Shown: piece after piece, positions 10,784 through 21,574 of the stretch
Layout of the letters: every line of letters begins with the position of its first letter
How positions within the stretch are numbered: position 1 is the stretch's first letter
NCBI RefSeq assembly: GCF_006364615.1
Contig: NZ_CP040986.1
Span: 124,001-188,000 of the forward strand
Source of the DNA: Candidatus Methylopumilus rimovensis
GTDB taxonomy: Bacteria > Pseudomonadota > Gammaproteobacteria > Burkholderiales > Methylophilaceae
Length of the DNA: 64,000 nucleotides
Direction: 5' to 3'
The notes under the pieces: model-generated
Told to the model about the DNA's origin: nothing
Database searches by the model: none
What the model saw: only the letters and a program-made list of their open reading frames with translations
Translations under genes and position numbers: made by a program

Positions 10784-11560
10784 ATGATGAGAATTATAAC
10801 GCTAAACATGAATGGAATTCGATCCGCTTCGAATAAAGGCGTTTTTTCATGGCTTGATTCACAAGAAGCTGATTTTATTTGTGTGCAAGAAGTCAAAGCA
10901 CATGAGAATGATTTAACGCAAGACATGAAAGCGTATGGCGACTATAAGGGCTATTTTAGTTTCGCCGAAAAAAAAGGTTACAGCGGCGTCGGTATTTACA
11001 CCAAAAGACAACCTAAAAAAATTATTCGTGAAATAGGCCTTCCACTTTTTGATAGCGAAGGTCGCTATCTCGAACTTATGTATGACAATTTAAGTGTCAT
11101 TTCAATATATCTGCCATCGGGCTCAAGTGGTGAAGAGCGACAAGCATTTAAATTTGAAGTCTTGGATTATTTATTACCTTATTTAAAAAAACGTATGTTA
11201 GATAATTTGCCGATGATTCTTTGTGGAGATATCAATATCGCACATAAAGAAATTGATTTAAAAAATTATAAAGGCAACAAAAAAAATTCAGGGTTTCTAC
11301 CCGAAGAGCGTCAATGGATGACAGATTTATTTGAAAGTGTGGGTTGGATTGACACTTATCGTAAGCTTTATCCTGATACGACAGACACTTCTTATACCTG
11401 GTGGAGTAATCGGGGTGAAGCTTATGCTAAGAATGTTGGATGGCGTCTTGATTATCAAATTGCACATCCTTCTCTAGAAGATCAGATTCTAGAAGCCTCT
11501 ATTTACAAAGATGAAAAGTTTAGCGATCACGCACCACTTATTATTGACTATAAGCTTTAA
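10784..11560 (+). CDS. xth: Exodeoxyribonuclease III / AP endonuclease
   Basis: This Mg-dependent enzyme removes 3'-blocking groups and cuts at abasic sites in base-excision repair. The 258-residue protein has the endonuclease/exonuclease/phosphatase fold with N-terminal TLNMNGIRSA, QEVKAH (metal-binding Glu near 36), GDINIAHKEID (catalytic Asp-Asn pair) and the C-terminal SDHAPLIIDY His motif. Two adjacent ATG codons (10784 and 10787) could start it; the second has better spacing to AGAGA. Its TAA overlaps the ampG stop in the tetranucleotide TTAA. ExoA-type and XthA-type paralogues are hard to separate without alignment. Confidence 0.94.
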   Translation: MMRIITLNMNGIRSASNKGVFSWLDSQEADFICVQEVKAHENDLTQDMKAYGDYKGYFSFAEKKGYSGVGIYTKRQPKKIIREIGLPLFDSEGRYLELMYDNLSVISIYLPSGSSGEERQAFKFEVLDYLLPYLKKRMLDNLPMILCGDINIAHKEIDLKNYKGNKKNSGFLPEERQWMTDLFESVGWIDTYRKLYPDTTDTSYTWWSNRGEAYAKNVGWRLDYQIAHPSLEDQILEASIYKDEKFSDHAPLIIDYKL

Positions 11561-12789
11561 TTTTTAATCGGTGCGATTTTGTATAGTAAAGCCATGCCAG
11601 GGATTGCAAGGAAAAAACACAGTATAAAAAACTGTTCCCAACCAAAAAAATTTTGTAGATAACCTGTCGATGCATTGACAAGCGTCCTAGGAATTGCAGC
11701 CAAACTTGTGAATAGTGCAAACTGTGTTGCGGTATAAAGTGGATGTGTGGTTTTGGCAATGAAAGCTACGAAAGCAGTCGTACCAAGACCTACCCCAAAA
11801 GCTTCAAAGCCTACGACAAGGGCTAACCATTCTGGGCTGTAACCTATGTGAGCGAGCCAAGCAAAACCTAAAATACTAATCATTTGAAGAAAACCAAAAA
11901 GCCACAATGCGCGGTTGATGCCTAATTTCATCATCCAAACACCACCCAAAAGACCGCCAACCACACTTGGCCATAAGCCTGCATTTTTTGCGATTAAACC
12001 AATCTCAGTTTTACTAAATCCTAAATCCAAATAAAAAGGCGTAGCTAAGGCAGTCGCCATACTATCCCCTAATTTATAAAAGAAAATAAAAAGAAGAATA
12101 GTTAGTGCGCTTCTTAAACCATGTCGACCTATAAATTCTTGGAAAGGTAAAAGGAGTGAAGTCGTTAAATCCTGTTTTTTTATTTTAGCTACTTTGGGCT
12201 CTTTCATAAGAAGCGTTAAAAGAAGTCCCGGCAACATAAAGAGACTCGTGATCATGAATACTATGTGCCAGTCGAAATGATCTGCCAAGATGAGCGATAG
12301 AGAACCGGGAATCAAACTCGCAATTTTATATGCATTCACATGAATGGCATTGCCCAACCCTAATTCTTTGTCGAGTAAAAGTTCGCGTCGATAAGCATCA
12401 ATGACCACATCCTGACTCGCACTTAAGAAAGCAATCAACGATGCAATTAAAACAATGATGGTGAGATCAGTTTCAGGATTATAAAAACCCAACAAGGGAA
12501 TACTTATTAAAAGTAAGCATTGAAAAAAAAACAGCCATCCACGACGCCGACCCATCAACCATGTAAATCGATCAAAGAAAGGTGCCCAAATAAACTTCCA
12601 TGTATAGGGCAGTTGAATGAGTGCAAATAATCCAATCGCTTTCAAATCTAACTGATGCGATCTTAACCATGCAGGCAATAAACTGATCAATATATAAAGC
12701 GGAAGGCCCGAACTAAATCCTGTAAAAATGCATACCAACATTTTTTTGGAAAAGATGCCTTGCCAGAATCGATTCCGAAGTTGCATCAA
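11557..12789 (-). CDS. ampG: AmpG-family muropeptide permease (MFS)
   Basis: AmpG imports GlcNAc-anhydroMurNAc peptides released by lytic transglycosylases so that peptidoglycan can be recycled. The 410-residue protein has about 12 membrane segments. The N-terminal GFSSGLPLYIL..LLPAWLR, the KF.WAP..DR segment after helix 2 and the DVVIDAYRRELL motif are characteristic of AmpG. It is shorter than E. coli AmpG (491) and close to the short AmpG forms. Its start is 3 bases from the metW stop. Recycling enzymes are not in this window, but several transglycosylases are (mtgA, mrcA, rlpA), so an import role fits. Confidence 0.88.
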   Translation of the reverse strand: MMQLRNRFWQGIFSKKMLVCIFTGFSSGLPLYILISLLPAWLRSHQLDLKAIGLFALIQLPYTWKFIWAPFFDRFTWLMGRRRGWLFFFQCLLLISIPLLGFYNPETDLTIIVLIASLIAFLSASQDVVIDAYRRELLLDKELGLGNAIHVNAYKIASLIPGSLSLILADHFDWHIVFMITSLFMLPGLLLTLLMKEPKVAKIKKQDLTTSLLLPFQEFIGRHGLRSALTILLFIFFYKLGDSMATALATPFYLDLGFSKTEIGLIAKNAGLWPSVVGGLLGGVWMMKLGINRALWLFGFLQMISILGFAWLAHIGYSPEWLALVVGFEAFGVGLGTTAFVAFIAKTTHPLYTATQFALFTSLAAIPRTLVNASTGYLQNFFGWEQFFILCFFLAIPGMALLYKIAPIKN

Positions 12790-12792
12790 AAA

Positions 12793-13383
12793 TTATTTTG
12801 AAACGAGACGATACATGGCTAATGCGCCCATGAGATTAGGCATGACATGAATAGGTTTACCGTGGGTCAGAATAAGACGCTCTTTCACACCAATTTTATT
12901 TTTAATACAAAACTCATCAAAGTCTTTAATCGTACATAAATGAATATTGGGTGTGTTATACCACTCATAAGGTAAATTCTTAGAGACAGGCATTTGACCT
13001 TGAATGAGCTGAATGCGATGCCGCCAATAACCAAAGTTTGGAAACGTCACAATCGCTTCTTTGCCGACTCTTAGCATTTCATGCACAATTTTTTCGGTGT
13101 TGTGCATGGCTTGCAGCGTTTGAGATAAAACGACCACATCAAACGATTGAGATTCAAAACCAGAGAGCCCCGATTCCAAGTCCATTTGAATCACATTTAA
13201 ACCTTGTTTTAAAGTGTTAAGCCAATGTGCATCATCTTTTTCGATACCATAACCTTTGACTTCTAAAGAGCCTTCTAGAAATTTTAAAAGCGATCCATCT
13301 TCACAGCCTAAGTCGAGCACTTTGGCACCAAAAGGAATCCAATTGGCAATGACAGCAAAGTCTTGTCTAAATTGTGCGCTCAT
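12793..13383 (-). CDS. metW: MetW, partner of MetX in methionine synthesis
   Basis: MetW has a class I SAM-methyltransferase-like fold and is required for activity of the paired MetX acyltransferase in many proteobacteria; no methyl transfer of its own is established. The 196-residue protein shows the motif I region [14 protein letters not shown] at about 20-33, the conserved E-K pair in GYGIEKDD, the [11 protein letters not shown] segment and [10 protein letters not shown]. The final stretch [10 protein letters not shown] is typical of MetW. Its start overlaps the metX stop by 4 bases, the usual metXW arrangement. Confidence 0.95.
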   Translation of the reverse strand: MSAQFRQDFAVIANWIPFGAKVLDLGCEDGSLLKFLEGSLEVKGYGIEKDDAHWLNTLKQGLNVIQMDLESGLSGFESQSFDVVVLSQTLQAMHNTEKIVHEMLRVGKEAIVTFPNFGYWRHRIQLIQGQMPVSKNLPYEWYNTPNIHLCTIKDFDEFCIKNKIGVKERLILTHGKPIHVMPNLMGALAMYRLVSK

Positions 13384-14513
13384 AATTGATTCGCAATCTT
13401 TTTAAAGTAAGTTGTGAGTATGCCGTGATAATGCGCATCTGACATGAGGAAGGCATCATGTCCATGTTGCGCTGTGACTTCAGCATAGCTTACAGTCAAT
13501 TCATTATCTAAAAGTGCCTTTACAATTTCTTTGGAGCGTTGAGGTGAGAATCGCCAATCACTCGTAAATGAAACCACTAAAAATTCGGCCTCTACTTTTT
13601 TAAATGCTTTAGATAAATTACCTTGATAATCTTTTGCTGGATCAAAATAGTCCAATGCACGCGTCATTCTTAAATAGGTATTCGCATCAAACTCTTCAGC
13701 AAATTTATCACCTTGATAATGCAAATAAGATTCCATTTCAAAATTCACATCAAAAGAATATTCAATATTTTTATTTTTAAGTTTGCGACCAAATTTCATA
13801 CCCATGGCATCATCAGATAAATAGGTAATATGGCCTAACATTCTGGCAATACGAAGACCGCGCTTTGGTTTCTTTTTAAAACGGTAATAGTCCCCATTAT
13901 AAAAATCAGGATCAGTGATAATGGCTTGTCTTGCGACTTCATTAAAAGCAACATTTTGTGCAGTAAGATTGGGCGCTGCTGCAATAACAACGGCATGACG
14001 CACACGTTTCGGATAGGAAAGCGTCCATTGAATGGCTTGCATACCGCCTAAGCTTCCACCAATGACAGCGGCTAAACGTTCAATACCTAATTGATCTAAG
14101 AGTCCCGCTTGTGCGTTGACCCAATCTTCCACAGTGACGATCGGAAAATCAGATCCCCATGGTTTTTTCGTTTTAGGATTGATGCTTTTAGATCCACTAC
14201 TGCCGTGACAGCCGCCTAGATTATTAACACCAATAACGAAAAAGCGATTGGTGTCGAGCGGTCGTCCAGGACCAATGAGGTTATCCCACCAACCCGGATA
14301 TTTATCATCTTTTTTATAACGTCCTGCGACATGATGGTTACCTGAGAGTGCGTGACAGACAAGCACTGCATTATTTTTTTTGGCGTTTAATGTGCCATAA
14401 GTTTCATAGGCGAGTTCATAGCTCGGTAATTTTTTACCACTCGTTAATTGAAGTGGTTTTGTAAATTGGGCAAACTTTGCTTTGACAAGACCGACTGAAT
14501 TTTTTTCACTCAT
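13380..14513 (-). CDS. metX: Homoserine O-acyltransferase MetX
   Basis: MetX acylates homoserine, the first committed step to methionine. The 377-residue protein has an alpha/beta-hydrolase fold: nucleophile elbow GGSLGGMQA with Ser154, the SDWRFSP segment carrying the catalytic Asp and QHGHDAFL with the catalytic His. The [12 protein letters not shown] and [11 protein letters not shown] blocks are family-typical. MetX proteins paired with MetW in beta/gammaproteobacteria generally use succinyl-CoA rather than acetyl-CoA. That is family knowledge, so the acyl donor here is inferred from context only. It overlaps metW by 4 bases and starts 8 bases past prmC. Confidence 0.95.
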   Translation of the reverse strand: MSEKNSVGLVKAKFAQFTKPLQLTSGKKLPSYELAYETYGTLNAKKNNAVLVCHALSGNHHVAGRYKKDDKYPGWWDNLIGPGRPLDTNRFFVIGVNNLGGCHGSSGSKSINPKTKKPWGSDFPIVTVEDWVNAQAGLLDQLGIERLAAVIGGSLGGMQAIQWTLSYPKRVRHAVVIAAAPNLTAQNVAFNEVARQAIITDPDFYNGDYYRFKKKPKRGLRIARMLGHITYLSDDAMGMKFGRKLKNKNIEYSFDVNFEMESYLHYQGDKFAEEFDANTYLRMTRALDYFDPAKDYQGNLSKAFKKVEAEFLVVSFTSDWRFSPQRSKEIVKALLDNELTVSYAEVTAQHGHDAFLMSDAHYHGILTTYFKKIANQL

Positions 14514-14521
14514 GCTGACGA

Positions 14522-15376
14522 TTATACTATTGAATATAGTCCGAAAGTGACACGATAAATACCATGAATATCTTTAGCATTTTCAACATGCTGATAGCCA
14601 TTTTTTCGAAATAAATCTTTTACAATTTCAGCTTGATTATAACCATGCTCAATCAAAAGCCACGCATCAATATTCAAGTGATTTTTAGCGTTTTCAATAA
14701 TATGCTGTATCGCTTTCATGCCCATAGGCCCTGAGACGAGAGCATCAATGGGCTCATGTTCTAACCCTTTTGATAAATGCGGATCATTTTCTTCCAAATA
14801 AGGCGGATTACTGACGATCACATCAAATTTTTTTTTGATTAAAGCATGAAACCAATCACTTTGTTGCAGAGTGACATTAGATGTCTGATAAAGCGCAAGA
14901 TTCTCTCTTGTATTTTTTAGAGCATCTTCCGATTGATCAATGAGGGTCACTTTTGAAAGCGGTCTTTCAAGCGCTAATGTGATGCCAATAATCCCAGTAC
15001 CACATCCTAAATCGAGTATATTAAATGTATCGCGCGCGTTTATTTTAGAAAGCGCTATTTCAATGAGTATTTCAGTATCCGCTCTTGGAATCAGTACATT
15101 CCGATTGACTTTAAATGTTCTTCCATAAAAAGACCATTCACCTAAAACGTATGGCAGAGGTATGCCAACAATTCTTTTTTCTGTGATGCTTTCAATTTGT
15201 AATTGATCTTCTTCATTAAGCAGCCGATCATTTTCTTGGATGATTTCTTTTTGACTCATCTTTAAAACATATTCCAGAATAAAACGCGCTTCAAGTTTTG
15301 CTTCATCTAGAGAATAAGCAATGTGTTGGTGAAGTTTACTCTCAGTATTTTTTAATACGTCGCGAAGCGTCGCCAC
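14522..15376 (-). CDS. prmC: Release-factor glutamine methyltransferase PrmC
   Basis: PrmC methylates the Gln of the GGQ motif in release factors, improving translation termination. The 284-residue protein has a helical N-terminal domain, the RADTEILIE segment and the SAM-binding motif [13 protein letters not shown]. The [14 protein letters not shown] motif (NPPY contacts the target glutamine) follows, and then LLIEHGYNQ near the end. Length is close to E. coli PrmC (277). It follows prfA, its own substrate, by 3 bases, the normal prfA-prmC pair. Confidence 0.96.
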   Translation of the reverse strand: MATLRDVLKNTESKLHQHIAYSLDEAKLEARFILEYVLKMSQKEIIQENDRLLNEEDQLQIESITEKRIVGIPLPYVLGEWSFYGRTFKVNRNVLIPRADTEILIEIALSKINARDTFNILDLGCGTGIIGITLALERPLSKVTLIDQSEDALKNTRENLALYQTSNVTLQQSDWFHALIKKKFDVIVSNPPYLEENDPHLSKGLEHEPIDALVSGPMGMKAIQHIIENAKNHLNIDAWLLIEHGYNQAEIVKDLFRKNGYQHVENAKDIHGIYRVTFGLYSIV

Positions 15377-15379
15377 ATT

Positions 15380-16459
15380 TTAATCCTCTGCAAAACCTGC
15401 AAGAAGATCGGCTTGATGCTCATTGGACAATGCATTAATGAGTTCTTCCATATCACCATCGGTTATGGCTTCTATTTTATAAAGGGTTAAATTAATTCGA
15501 TGATCTGTAATACGGCCTTGAGGATAGTTGTATGTGCGAATACGTTCACTGCGATCTCCACTACCAATGAGAGATCTACGATCGGATGCTAATTTAGATT
15601 GTTGTTCACGAATTTGTGCATCACGAATGCGCGCTGCTAAGACACTCATTGCTTGTGCTTTATTACGATGCTGTGATCTATCATCCTGACATTCCACTAC
15701 AATCCCTGTGGGCAAATGTGTAATGCGGACAGCCGAATCTGTTTTATTGATATGTTGACCACCTGCACCAGATGCGCGGTAGGTATCCAATCTAATTTCA
15801 GCGGGATTAATAATCACATCACTAATTTCATCTGCTTCAGGCAATACTGCGACTGTACAAGCAGAGGTATGAATACGACCTTGCGTTTCTGTATCAGGTA
15901 CACGTTGCACACGATGACCGCCTGATTCAAATTTTAATTTTGAATAAGCACCATGCCCAATAATTTTCATAATAATTTCTTTGTAGCCACCGACTTCAGA
16001 TTCGCTGGATGACACAATTTCCATTTTCCAACCCTGACGTTCCGTATATCTTGAATACATTCTAAATAAATCGCCTGCAAATAAAGCGGATTCATCACCC
16101 CCGGTACCTGCACGAATTTCTAAGAAAATATTTTTTTCATCATTTGGATCTTTGGGCAGTAATAATTTTTGTAAATTATCTTCAATGGTGACCAGTTTTA
16201 ATTTGCATTGCTCAATTTCTTCTTGCGCAAATTCCTTCATCTCTGGATCGGAAAGCATGGCTTGTGCTTCATTTAAGTTATCTTCATTTTTTTTATATGC
16301 TAAATATTCATCCACAATAGGCGTGATATCTGAATGCTCTTTAGTAATCTTGCGATATTGATCCATATCATTCGTGATGGATTCAGAGCTTAATAAAGTG
16401 TTGAGTTCTTGTATGCGCTCACTTAATGCCGCTAATTTTTTTTGCATGGAGGGTTTCAT
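15380..16459 (-). CDS. prfA: Peptide chain release factor 1
   Basis: RF1 recognises UAA and UAG stop codons and triggers peptide release. The 359-residue product has the N-terminal coiled region, the [24 protein letters not shown] block and the [14 protein letters not shown] segment. GGQ lies in [16 protein letters not shown], with [11 protein letters not shown] after it, and the [17 protein letters not shown] block is also present. The codon-discriminating motif reads PDT, not SPF, which identifies RF1 and not RF2. Length is typical (360). It sits 5 bases downstream of hemA, as in many proteobacteria (hemA-prfA-prmC). Confidence 0.98.
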   Translation of the reverse strand: MKPSMQKKLAALSERIQELNTLLSSESITNDMDQYRKITKEHSDITPIVDEYLAYKKNEDNLNEAQAMLSDPEMKEFAQEEIEQCKLKLVTIEDNLQKLLLPKDPNDEKNIFLEIRAGTGGDESALFAGDLFRMYSRYTERQGWKMEIVSSSESEVGGYKEIIMKIIGHGAYSKLKFESGGHRVQRVPDTETQGRIHTSACTVAVLPEADEISDVIINPAEIRLDTYRASGAGGQHINKTDSAVRITHLPTGIVVECQDDRSQHRNKAQAMSVLAARIRDAQIREQQSKLASDRRSLIGSGDRSERIRTYNYPQGRITDHRINLTLYKIEAITDGDMEELINALSNEHQADLLAGFAED

Positions 16460-16464
16460 GGCAT

Positions 16465-17709
16465 TTAGTCTTTAAGTGGGTAAATTTTCTTTAATGTTTT
16501 GGTTAAAAGTTCATGTTCTTCACCATGCGCTTCATTGAGCGCTTGGCTTGGATGATGAAGAAATTTATTCGCTAATGCTTTGCTTAATACTTCTAAAGCC
16601 TCTTCTGGCTTCATACCTTGATTAAGAAGTTTTTGTGCTTTTTTAAGTTCAGTCATGCGGTAGCTTTCAGCATGATCACGAAGCGCTTTAATCGTAGGCA
16701 CGATGGTACGCGTTTTTAACCATTGTGCGAAATCTTTGACGTGGTCATCAATCAACTTCTCAGCTTCAATCGCAGCTGATTGACGATTTGTTAAACCTTC
16801 CTCAATGAGGTGAGATAAGTCGTCGACCGTATAAAGATAAACATCATTGAGGTTCCCTACTTCAGGTTCAATGTCTCGCGGGACGGCAAGGTCGACCATA
16901 AACATAGGACGATTTCGTCTTGTTTTGAGTGCGCGTTCCACCATCCCTAAACCTACAATTGGTAATTGGCTTGCTGTAGAACTCACAACAATATCGAACT
17001 CATGAAGGCGATCATACAGTTCTGAAATAAGACAGGCATCACCCTTCATATGTTTAGCTAAAGCTAAACCCCGATCAAGCGAACGATTCGCGACGGTGAT
17101 CGATTTAGGCTTTTTATTTTTAATATGCTCAGCACAAAGTTCAATCATTTCACCTGCACCAATAAAAAGTACTTTTGAAGTTTTTAAATCCCCAAAAATA
17201 CGCTCAGCGAGCTTGATCGAAGCTGCTGCCATCGAAATAGAACTCATACCAATATCTGTTTTAGTTCTAACTTCTTTAGCCACTGAGAATGTTTTTTGAA
17301 AGAGTTTATTCAAAAGCACGCCTAAAGTACCTGTATTTTCAGCAGTTTTAATGGCCTGCTTCATTTGCCCTAAAATTTGAGGTTCTCCCAAGACCATGCT
17401 GTCTAAGCCTGAAGCGACACGAAAAGCATGTTGAATCGCTTCTTGGTTTTCATAGACGTAAAGATGAGATTCAACCATTTTTAATTTGATATCGTGATAT
17501 TTACACAGCCAATCGATGATGATTTGAGGATCCCGGGCTTTAGCATAGATTTCACTGCGGTTGCAGGTCGATAAAATGGCAGCTTCACTGACTTTATGCT
17601 CCATAAGGCCAAGTAAGGCTTGACTTAAATGATCAGGATCAAAAGCGACTTTTTCGCGAATCGCAATAGGGGCAGTGGTGTGGTTAATGCCTACGGTATA
17701 AAGCTGCAT
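16465..17709 (-). CDS. hemA: Glutamyl-tRNA reductase
   Basis: HemA reduces Glu-tRNA(Glu) to glutamate-1-semialdehyde, the first step of C5-type tetrapyrrole synthesis. From the chosen ATG at 17709 the product has 414 residues and begins [15 protein letters not shown], matching the family start. An upstream in-frame ATG at 17742 would add 11 unconserved residues. Motifs are the catalytic Cys49 in [23 protein letters not shown], the NADPH-site [12 protein letters not shown], and the C-terminal dimerisation helices. It heads the hemA-prfA-prmC-metX-metW-ampG minus run and is divergent from rpe across about 100 bases that hold a 16-bp palindrome. hemB, another step of the pathway, is at 22372. 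Confidence 0.97.
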   Translation of the reverse strand: MQLYTVGINHTTAPIAIREKVAFDPDHLSQALLGLMEHKVSEAAILSTCNRSEIYAKARDPQIIIDWLCKYHDIKLKMVESHLYVYENQEAIQHAFRVASGLDSMVLGEPQILGQMKQAIKTAENTGTLGVLLNKLFQKTFSVAKEVRTKTDIGMSSISMAAASIKLAERIFGDLKTSKVLFIGAGEMIELCAEHIKNKKPKSITVANRSLDRGLALAKHMKGDACLISELYDRLHEFDIVVSSTASQLPIVGLGMVERALKTRRNRPMFMVDLAVPRDIEPEVGNLNDVYLYTVDDLSHLIEEGLTNRQSAAIEAEKLIDDHVKDFAQWLKTRTIVPTIKALRDHAESYRMTELKKAQKLLNQGMKPEEALEVLSKALANKFLHHPSQALNEAHGEEHELLTKTLKKIYPLKD

Positions 17710-17755
17710 GTGAATATTCTTAATCCGACGCTTTAGCTTCACGTCATTTAAGAGT

Positions 17756-17771
17756 TAAAATAGCTATTTTA
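17756..17771. repeat. 16-bp perfect palindrome between hemA and rpe
   Basis: TAAAATAG is followed directly by its reverse complement CTATTTTA. It lies midway in the divergent hemA/rpe spacer and abuts a TACAAT hexamer (17770-17775) that could be the -10 of the rpe promoter. An operator is possible, but AT-rich spacers produce such palindromes by chance fairly often. Confidence 0.4.
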
Positions 17772-17810
17772 CAATATCTCACTCAACTTTCATTTGGGAT
17801 CACTAGAAAT

Positions 17811-18509
17811 ATGGATAAAACATTTAGAATTGCCCCCAGTATTCTTTCAGCGAATTTCGCGAAACTTGGCCAAGAAATTAATGATGTGATTAAGTCAGGC
17901 ACTGATATCGTTCACTTTGACGTGATGGATAATCATTACGTACCTAATCTAACCATTGGTCCTTTAGTGTGCGAAGCGATTCGTCCTGTGACGGATGCTA
18001 TCATTGATGTGCATTTAATGGTGAAGCCTGTGGATCGTATTATTCCTGACTTTGCAAAAGCGGGTGCCAATATCATTACTTTCCATCCTGAAGGTTCAGA
18101 GCATATTGATCGCAGTCTTTCATTGGTGCGTGATTCAGGATGTAAATCAGGTTTGGTATTTAACCCAGCCACCCCACTCGATTATCTTGATCATGTGATG
18201 GATAAAATTGATATGGTCTTATTAATGTCAGTGAACCCAGGATTTGGCGGTCAAAAATTTATTCCTGAAACGCTCAATAAACTTAAAATCGCACGCCAAA
18301 AAATTGATGCCTACTATGAAAAAACAGGCCGTCAAATTTGGTTAGAGGTCGACGGTGGTGTGAACGCGAATAATATTGCAGACATTGCAAAAGCAGGTGC
18401 TGATACTTTTGTGGCAGGCTCTGCTATTTTTGGTGCAGGTAAAGATACCGATCCTAATCGTTACGACACCGTGGTGAAATCATTACGCGCATCTCTTGCA
18501 TCTCTTTAA
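17811..18509 (+). CDS. rpe: Ribulose-phosphate 3-epimerase
   Basis: Rpe interconverts ribulose 5-phosphate and xylulose 5-phosphate in the pentose-phosphate pathway; in methylotrophs it also serves formaldehyde-assimilating cycles. The 232-residue TIM-barrel protein has the family blocks [34 protein letters not shown] (metal-binding His and Asp), [21 protein letters not shown] and [13 protein letters not shown]. Length is near the usual 225. In other Betaproteobacteria rpe is commonly followed by gph and then trpE; here gph is absent and trpE follows after 48 bases that contain a strong hairpin. Confidence 0.97.
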   Translation: MDKTFRIAPSILSANFAKLGQEINDVIKSGTDIVHFDVMDNHYVPNLTIGPLVCEAIRPVTDAIIDVHLMVKPVDRIIPDFAKAGANIITFHPEGSEHIDRSLSLVRDSGCKSGLVFNPATPLDYLDHVMDKIDMVLLMSVNPGFGGQKFIPETLNKLKIARQKIDAYYEKTGRQIWLEVDGGVNANNIADIAKAGADTFVAGSAIFGAGKDTDPNRYDTVVKSLRASLASL

Positions 18510-18515
18510 TTAAAA

Positions 18516-18552
18516 AAACATGAAGAAGCTTAAAAATAGCTTCTTCATGTTT
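18516..18552 (+). terminator. 15-bp perfect hairpin between rpe and trpE
   Basis: AAACATGAAGAAGCT pairs with AGCTTCTTCATGTTT across a 7-base loop TAAAAAT. The 3' arm ends 5 bases before the trpE ATG. It may be an rpe terminator, but the following T tract is short (TTTCTATC) and the stem is only moderately GC-rich. Because it covers the ribosome-binding region of trpE it could equally restrain trpE expression. No leader peptide rich in Trp codons precedes it. Confidence 0.6.
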
Positions 18553-18557
18553 CTATC

Positions 18558-20030
18558 ATGACTACCTTAATCACATCAGATCAATTTAATGCTTATAAGA
18601 ATGAAGGATTTAATTTCATTCCATTGGTGAAATCTTTTGATGTCGGTCATGAAACACCTTTATCAATTTATCAAAAGTTAGCCAACCTTCCTTTTTCTTA
18701 TCTTTTAGAATCTGTGGAAGGCGGTGAACGCTTTGGTCGTTATTCGATTATTGGACTTCCCTCTAAAAAAAGAATTGTGATTCGCGATCATGTGATCGAA
18801 GTCATTGATCAAAATAAAGTCATTCAAAAAGAAGTCACACACAATCCACTCGATTTTATTCAGGACTATTTAACTCAATTTAAAGTGCCAGCTGATATTG
18901 AATTACCTCGATTCGCGGGCGGACTCGCGGGGTATTTTGGCTATGAAACGATTCAATACATTGAATCTCGTTTAAAGCATAAAAAAACAAAAGATATTTT
19001 AGGTGTACCTGATATCTTACTCATGTTGTCCGATGAGCTTATTGTGGTTGACAATGTGGCGCGTAAAATTTTTATTGTGAGTTATGCGGATCCATCCATT
19101 CAGCATGCCTATGCATTAGGCATTGAAAGATTAGATAAGCTTCATGATCAACTTCATCAATCGATTGAAATTCAAAAGCCCCAAATATCAAATCAAATCG
19201 AAGCACATTCTGAATTTGGTGAAGATGCTTTTATGAAAGCTGTTGAAAAAGCGAAGTCTTATATTTTTGAAGGTGATATCATGCAAGTGGTGTTATCACA
19301 AAGAATGTCACAAACATTTGAAGCATCTCCATTAGCACTTTATGAATCGCTTCGTACATTAAACCCATCGCCTTACATGTTTTATTATCATATGGATGAT
19401 CATCATGTGGTGGGTGCATCCCCTGAAATTTTAGTGAGACTCGAAGATGAAACAGTCACGGTAAGACCTATTGCAGGCACCCGTCCTCGCGGTAAAACTA
19501 AAGAAGAAGATTTAAAATTAGAAAAAGAGTTATTAGCTGATCCTAAAGAATGTGCAGAACATGTTCAGCTGATGGACTTAGGTCGAAATGATATTGGACG
19601 GGTCTCTCAATCAGGCTCGGTCAGAGTGACAGATAATATGACGATCGAACGATATTCGCATGTGATGCATATCGTATCGAATGTGGAGGGCACATTAAAA
19701 CCTAATATGCATGCGATGGATGTATTGAAAGCAACTTTTCCAGCAGGCACTGTGAGCGGGGCACCTAAAGTACGTGCGATGGAAATTATTCATGAATTAG
19801 AACCGAGTAAGCGCGGTATTTACGCAGGTGCAGTCGGTTACTTAGGTTTTGATGGCGACATGGATGTAGCAATCGCCATTCGAACAGGTGTGATTAAAAA
19901 CAAAACGCTTTATGTACAAGCGGGTGCCGGTATTGTTGCAGATTCCGTACCGCATAATGAATGGGTTGAAACACAAAATAAAGCAAAAGCGGTATTACGT
20001 GCCGCAGAAATTGTGCAATCAGGAAAATAA
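18558..20030 (+). CDS. trpE: Anthranilate synthase component I
   Basis: TrpE makes anthranilate from chorismate, with ammonia supplied by TrpG, and opens the tryptophan pathway. The 490-residue protein has the N-terminal LLES motif (SYLLESVEGGERFGRYS) known for Trp feedback binding. It also has the chorismate-binding core: DIMQVVLSQR, NPSPYMFY, GASPEILVR, RPIAGTRPRG, LMDLGRNDIGRVS and FPAGTVSGAPKVRAMEII. Length and layout match the separate (unfused) TrpE. No Shine-Dalgarno sequence is visible because the spacer is occupied by an inverted repeat. trpG follows 3 bases after the stop. Confidence 0.97.
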   Translation: MTTLITSDQFNAYKNEGFNFIPLVKSFDVGHETPLSIYQKLANLPFSYLLESVEGGERFGRYSIIGLPSKKRIVIRDHVIEVIDQNKVIQKEVTHNPLDFIQDYLTQFKVPADIELPRFAGGLAGYFGYETIQYIESRLKHKKTKDILGVPDILLMLSDELIVVDNVARKIFIVSYADPSIQHAYALGIERLDKLHDQLHQSIEIQKPQISNQIEAHSEFGEDAFMKAVEKAKSYIFEGDIMQVVLSQRMSQTFEASPLALYESLRTLNPSPYMFYYHMDDHHVVGASPEILVRLEDETVTVRPIAGTRPRGKTKEEDLKLEKELLADPKECAEHVQLMDLGRNDIGRVSQSGSVRVTDNMTIERYSHVMHIVSNVEGTLKPNMHAMDVLKATFPAGTVSGAPKVRAMEIIHELEPSKRGIYAGAVGYLGFDGDMDVAIAIRTGVIKNKTLYVQAGAGIVADSVPHNEWVETQNKAKAVLRAAEIVQSGK

Positions 20031-20033
20031 ATT

Positions 20034-20603
20034 ATGTTACTCATGATTGATAACTACGATTCATTTACTTATAACCTTGTTCAATATTTGGCTGAGCTTA
20101 AACAAGAGGTTGAGGTTTATCGTAATGACGAGATCACGATTGATGAGATCAAAAAAAAGAATCCTCAATATATTGTGTTGTCTCCAGGCCCTTGCACACC
20201 CAATGAGGCAGGTGTTTCTCTGGAAGTTGTTAATACATTCAAAGGTGTGATCCCGATTCTAGGTGTTTGCCTAGGACATCAAACAATCGGTCAGGCTTTT
20301 GGTGGAAAAATTATTCATGCTAAAACATTGATGCATGGTAAAACTTCACAAATCCATCACACGGATCAAGGTGTCTTTAAAGATTTAAAAAATCCATTTA
20401 CAGCAACACGTTATCATTCGCTCGTGATTGAACGCTCAACGCTGCCTGATTGTTTAGAAGTCACTGCATGGACAGATGATGAAGAAATTATGGGGGTGCG
20501 CCATAAAACATTACCCATTGAGGGCGTGCAATTTCATCCTGAATCAGTCCTCACCGAACATGGACATGATCTATTAAATAATTTCTTAAAAACTTATGGC
20601 TAA
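20034..20603 (+). CDS. trpG: Anthranilate synthase component II (glutamine amidotransferase)
   Basis: TrpG hydrolyses glutamine and passes ammonia to TrpE; the homologous subunit of aminodeoxychorismate synthase (PabA) may be the same protein in this organism. The 189-residue class I amidotransferase starts [17 protein letters not shown]. It has the nucleophile elbow [11 protein letters not shown] (Cys near 80), RYHSLVIE, and the His-Glu pair in [15 protein letters not shown]. Its stop and the trpD start share the octamer ATGGCTAA, a strong sign of coupled translation. Confidence 0.97.
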   Translation: MLLMIDNYDSFTYNLVQYLAELKQEVEVYRNDEITIDEIKKKNPQYIVLSPGPCTPNEAGVSLEVVNTFKGVIPILGVCLGHQTIGQAFGGKIIHAKTLMHGKTSQIHHTDQGVFKDLKNPFTATRYHSLVIERSTLPDCLEVTAWTDDEEIMGVRHKTLPIEGVQFHPESVLTEHGHDLLNNFLKTYG

Positions 20604-21574
20604 CATAGATTCAAAAGAACTATCAGTCAAAGACTTTATGCAGTCTTTAATGTCAGGTGTATTAAGTGATGACATTATTGAATCTTATGTTTTAGCGCTC
20701 AATGAAAAAGGTATCACTGCAGACAATATTTTTGATGCAGCAACCGTCATGCGTCAATTTGCAAAACAGGTCGACATTCAAGATAAAAACTATCTTGTGG
20801 ATACATGTGGCACAGGAGGGGACGGTATTCAAACGTTTAATGTGTCGACTTTAAGTGCGATTGTGGCTGCAAGTGCGGGCGTCAAAGTAGCTAAGCATGG
20901 TGGTCGCTCAGTCTCATCTAAGTGTGGCAGTGCTGATGTGTTAGAAGCTTTGGGTGTGAATGTGAATTTAACTCCTGAAAAAGTAGCCTCACTTGTGAAT
21001 GATATTGGTATTGCTTTTATGTTTGCACCGAACTTTCATCCAGCTATGCGATATGCTGCACCGGTCCGAAAAAAATTAGGTGTGAGAACGATTTTTAATG
21101 TTTTAGGCCCGCTTGCTAATCCAGCTTCAGCGACGCATCAAGTATTAGGCGTCTATGAGGCATCACTCACAGAAACGATGGCGGAAGTATTATCAAAACT
21201 AGGAAGCGAACATGTGATGGTCGTGCATGGTGAAGATGGTATGGATGAGATTTCAATTTCGAGTGGGACAAGAATTAGCGAACTTAAAAATAAATCGATC
21301 ACCACCTTCACTATTAAGCCGACTGATTTTGGATTGAATATGGCAGACCTTAAAACGATTCAAGTTGAAGATGTCGATGCATCCAAAGCGATGATGCTTG
21401 ATGTATTAGAGGGTCACGAAGGACCTCATCGCGATATCACACTTCTTAATGCAGGGGCTGCGATTTATGTCAGCGGCCTTACCTCCACTTTAAAAGAAGG
21501 TATTGAAAAAGCTAAATCGGTCATTGATCAAGGTTTATCACTCAAAAAACTAGAAGCATTGAAGGTAGCATCCC

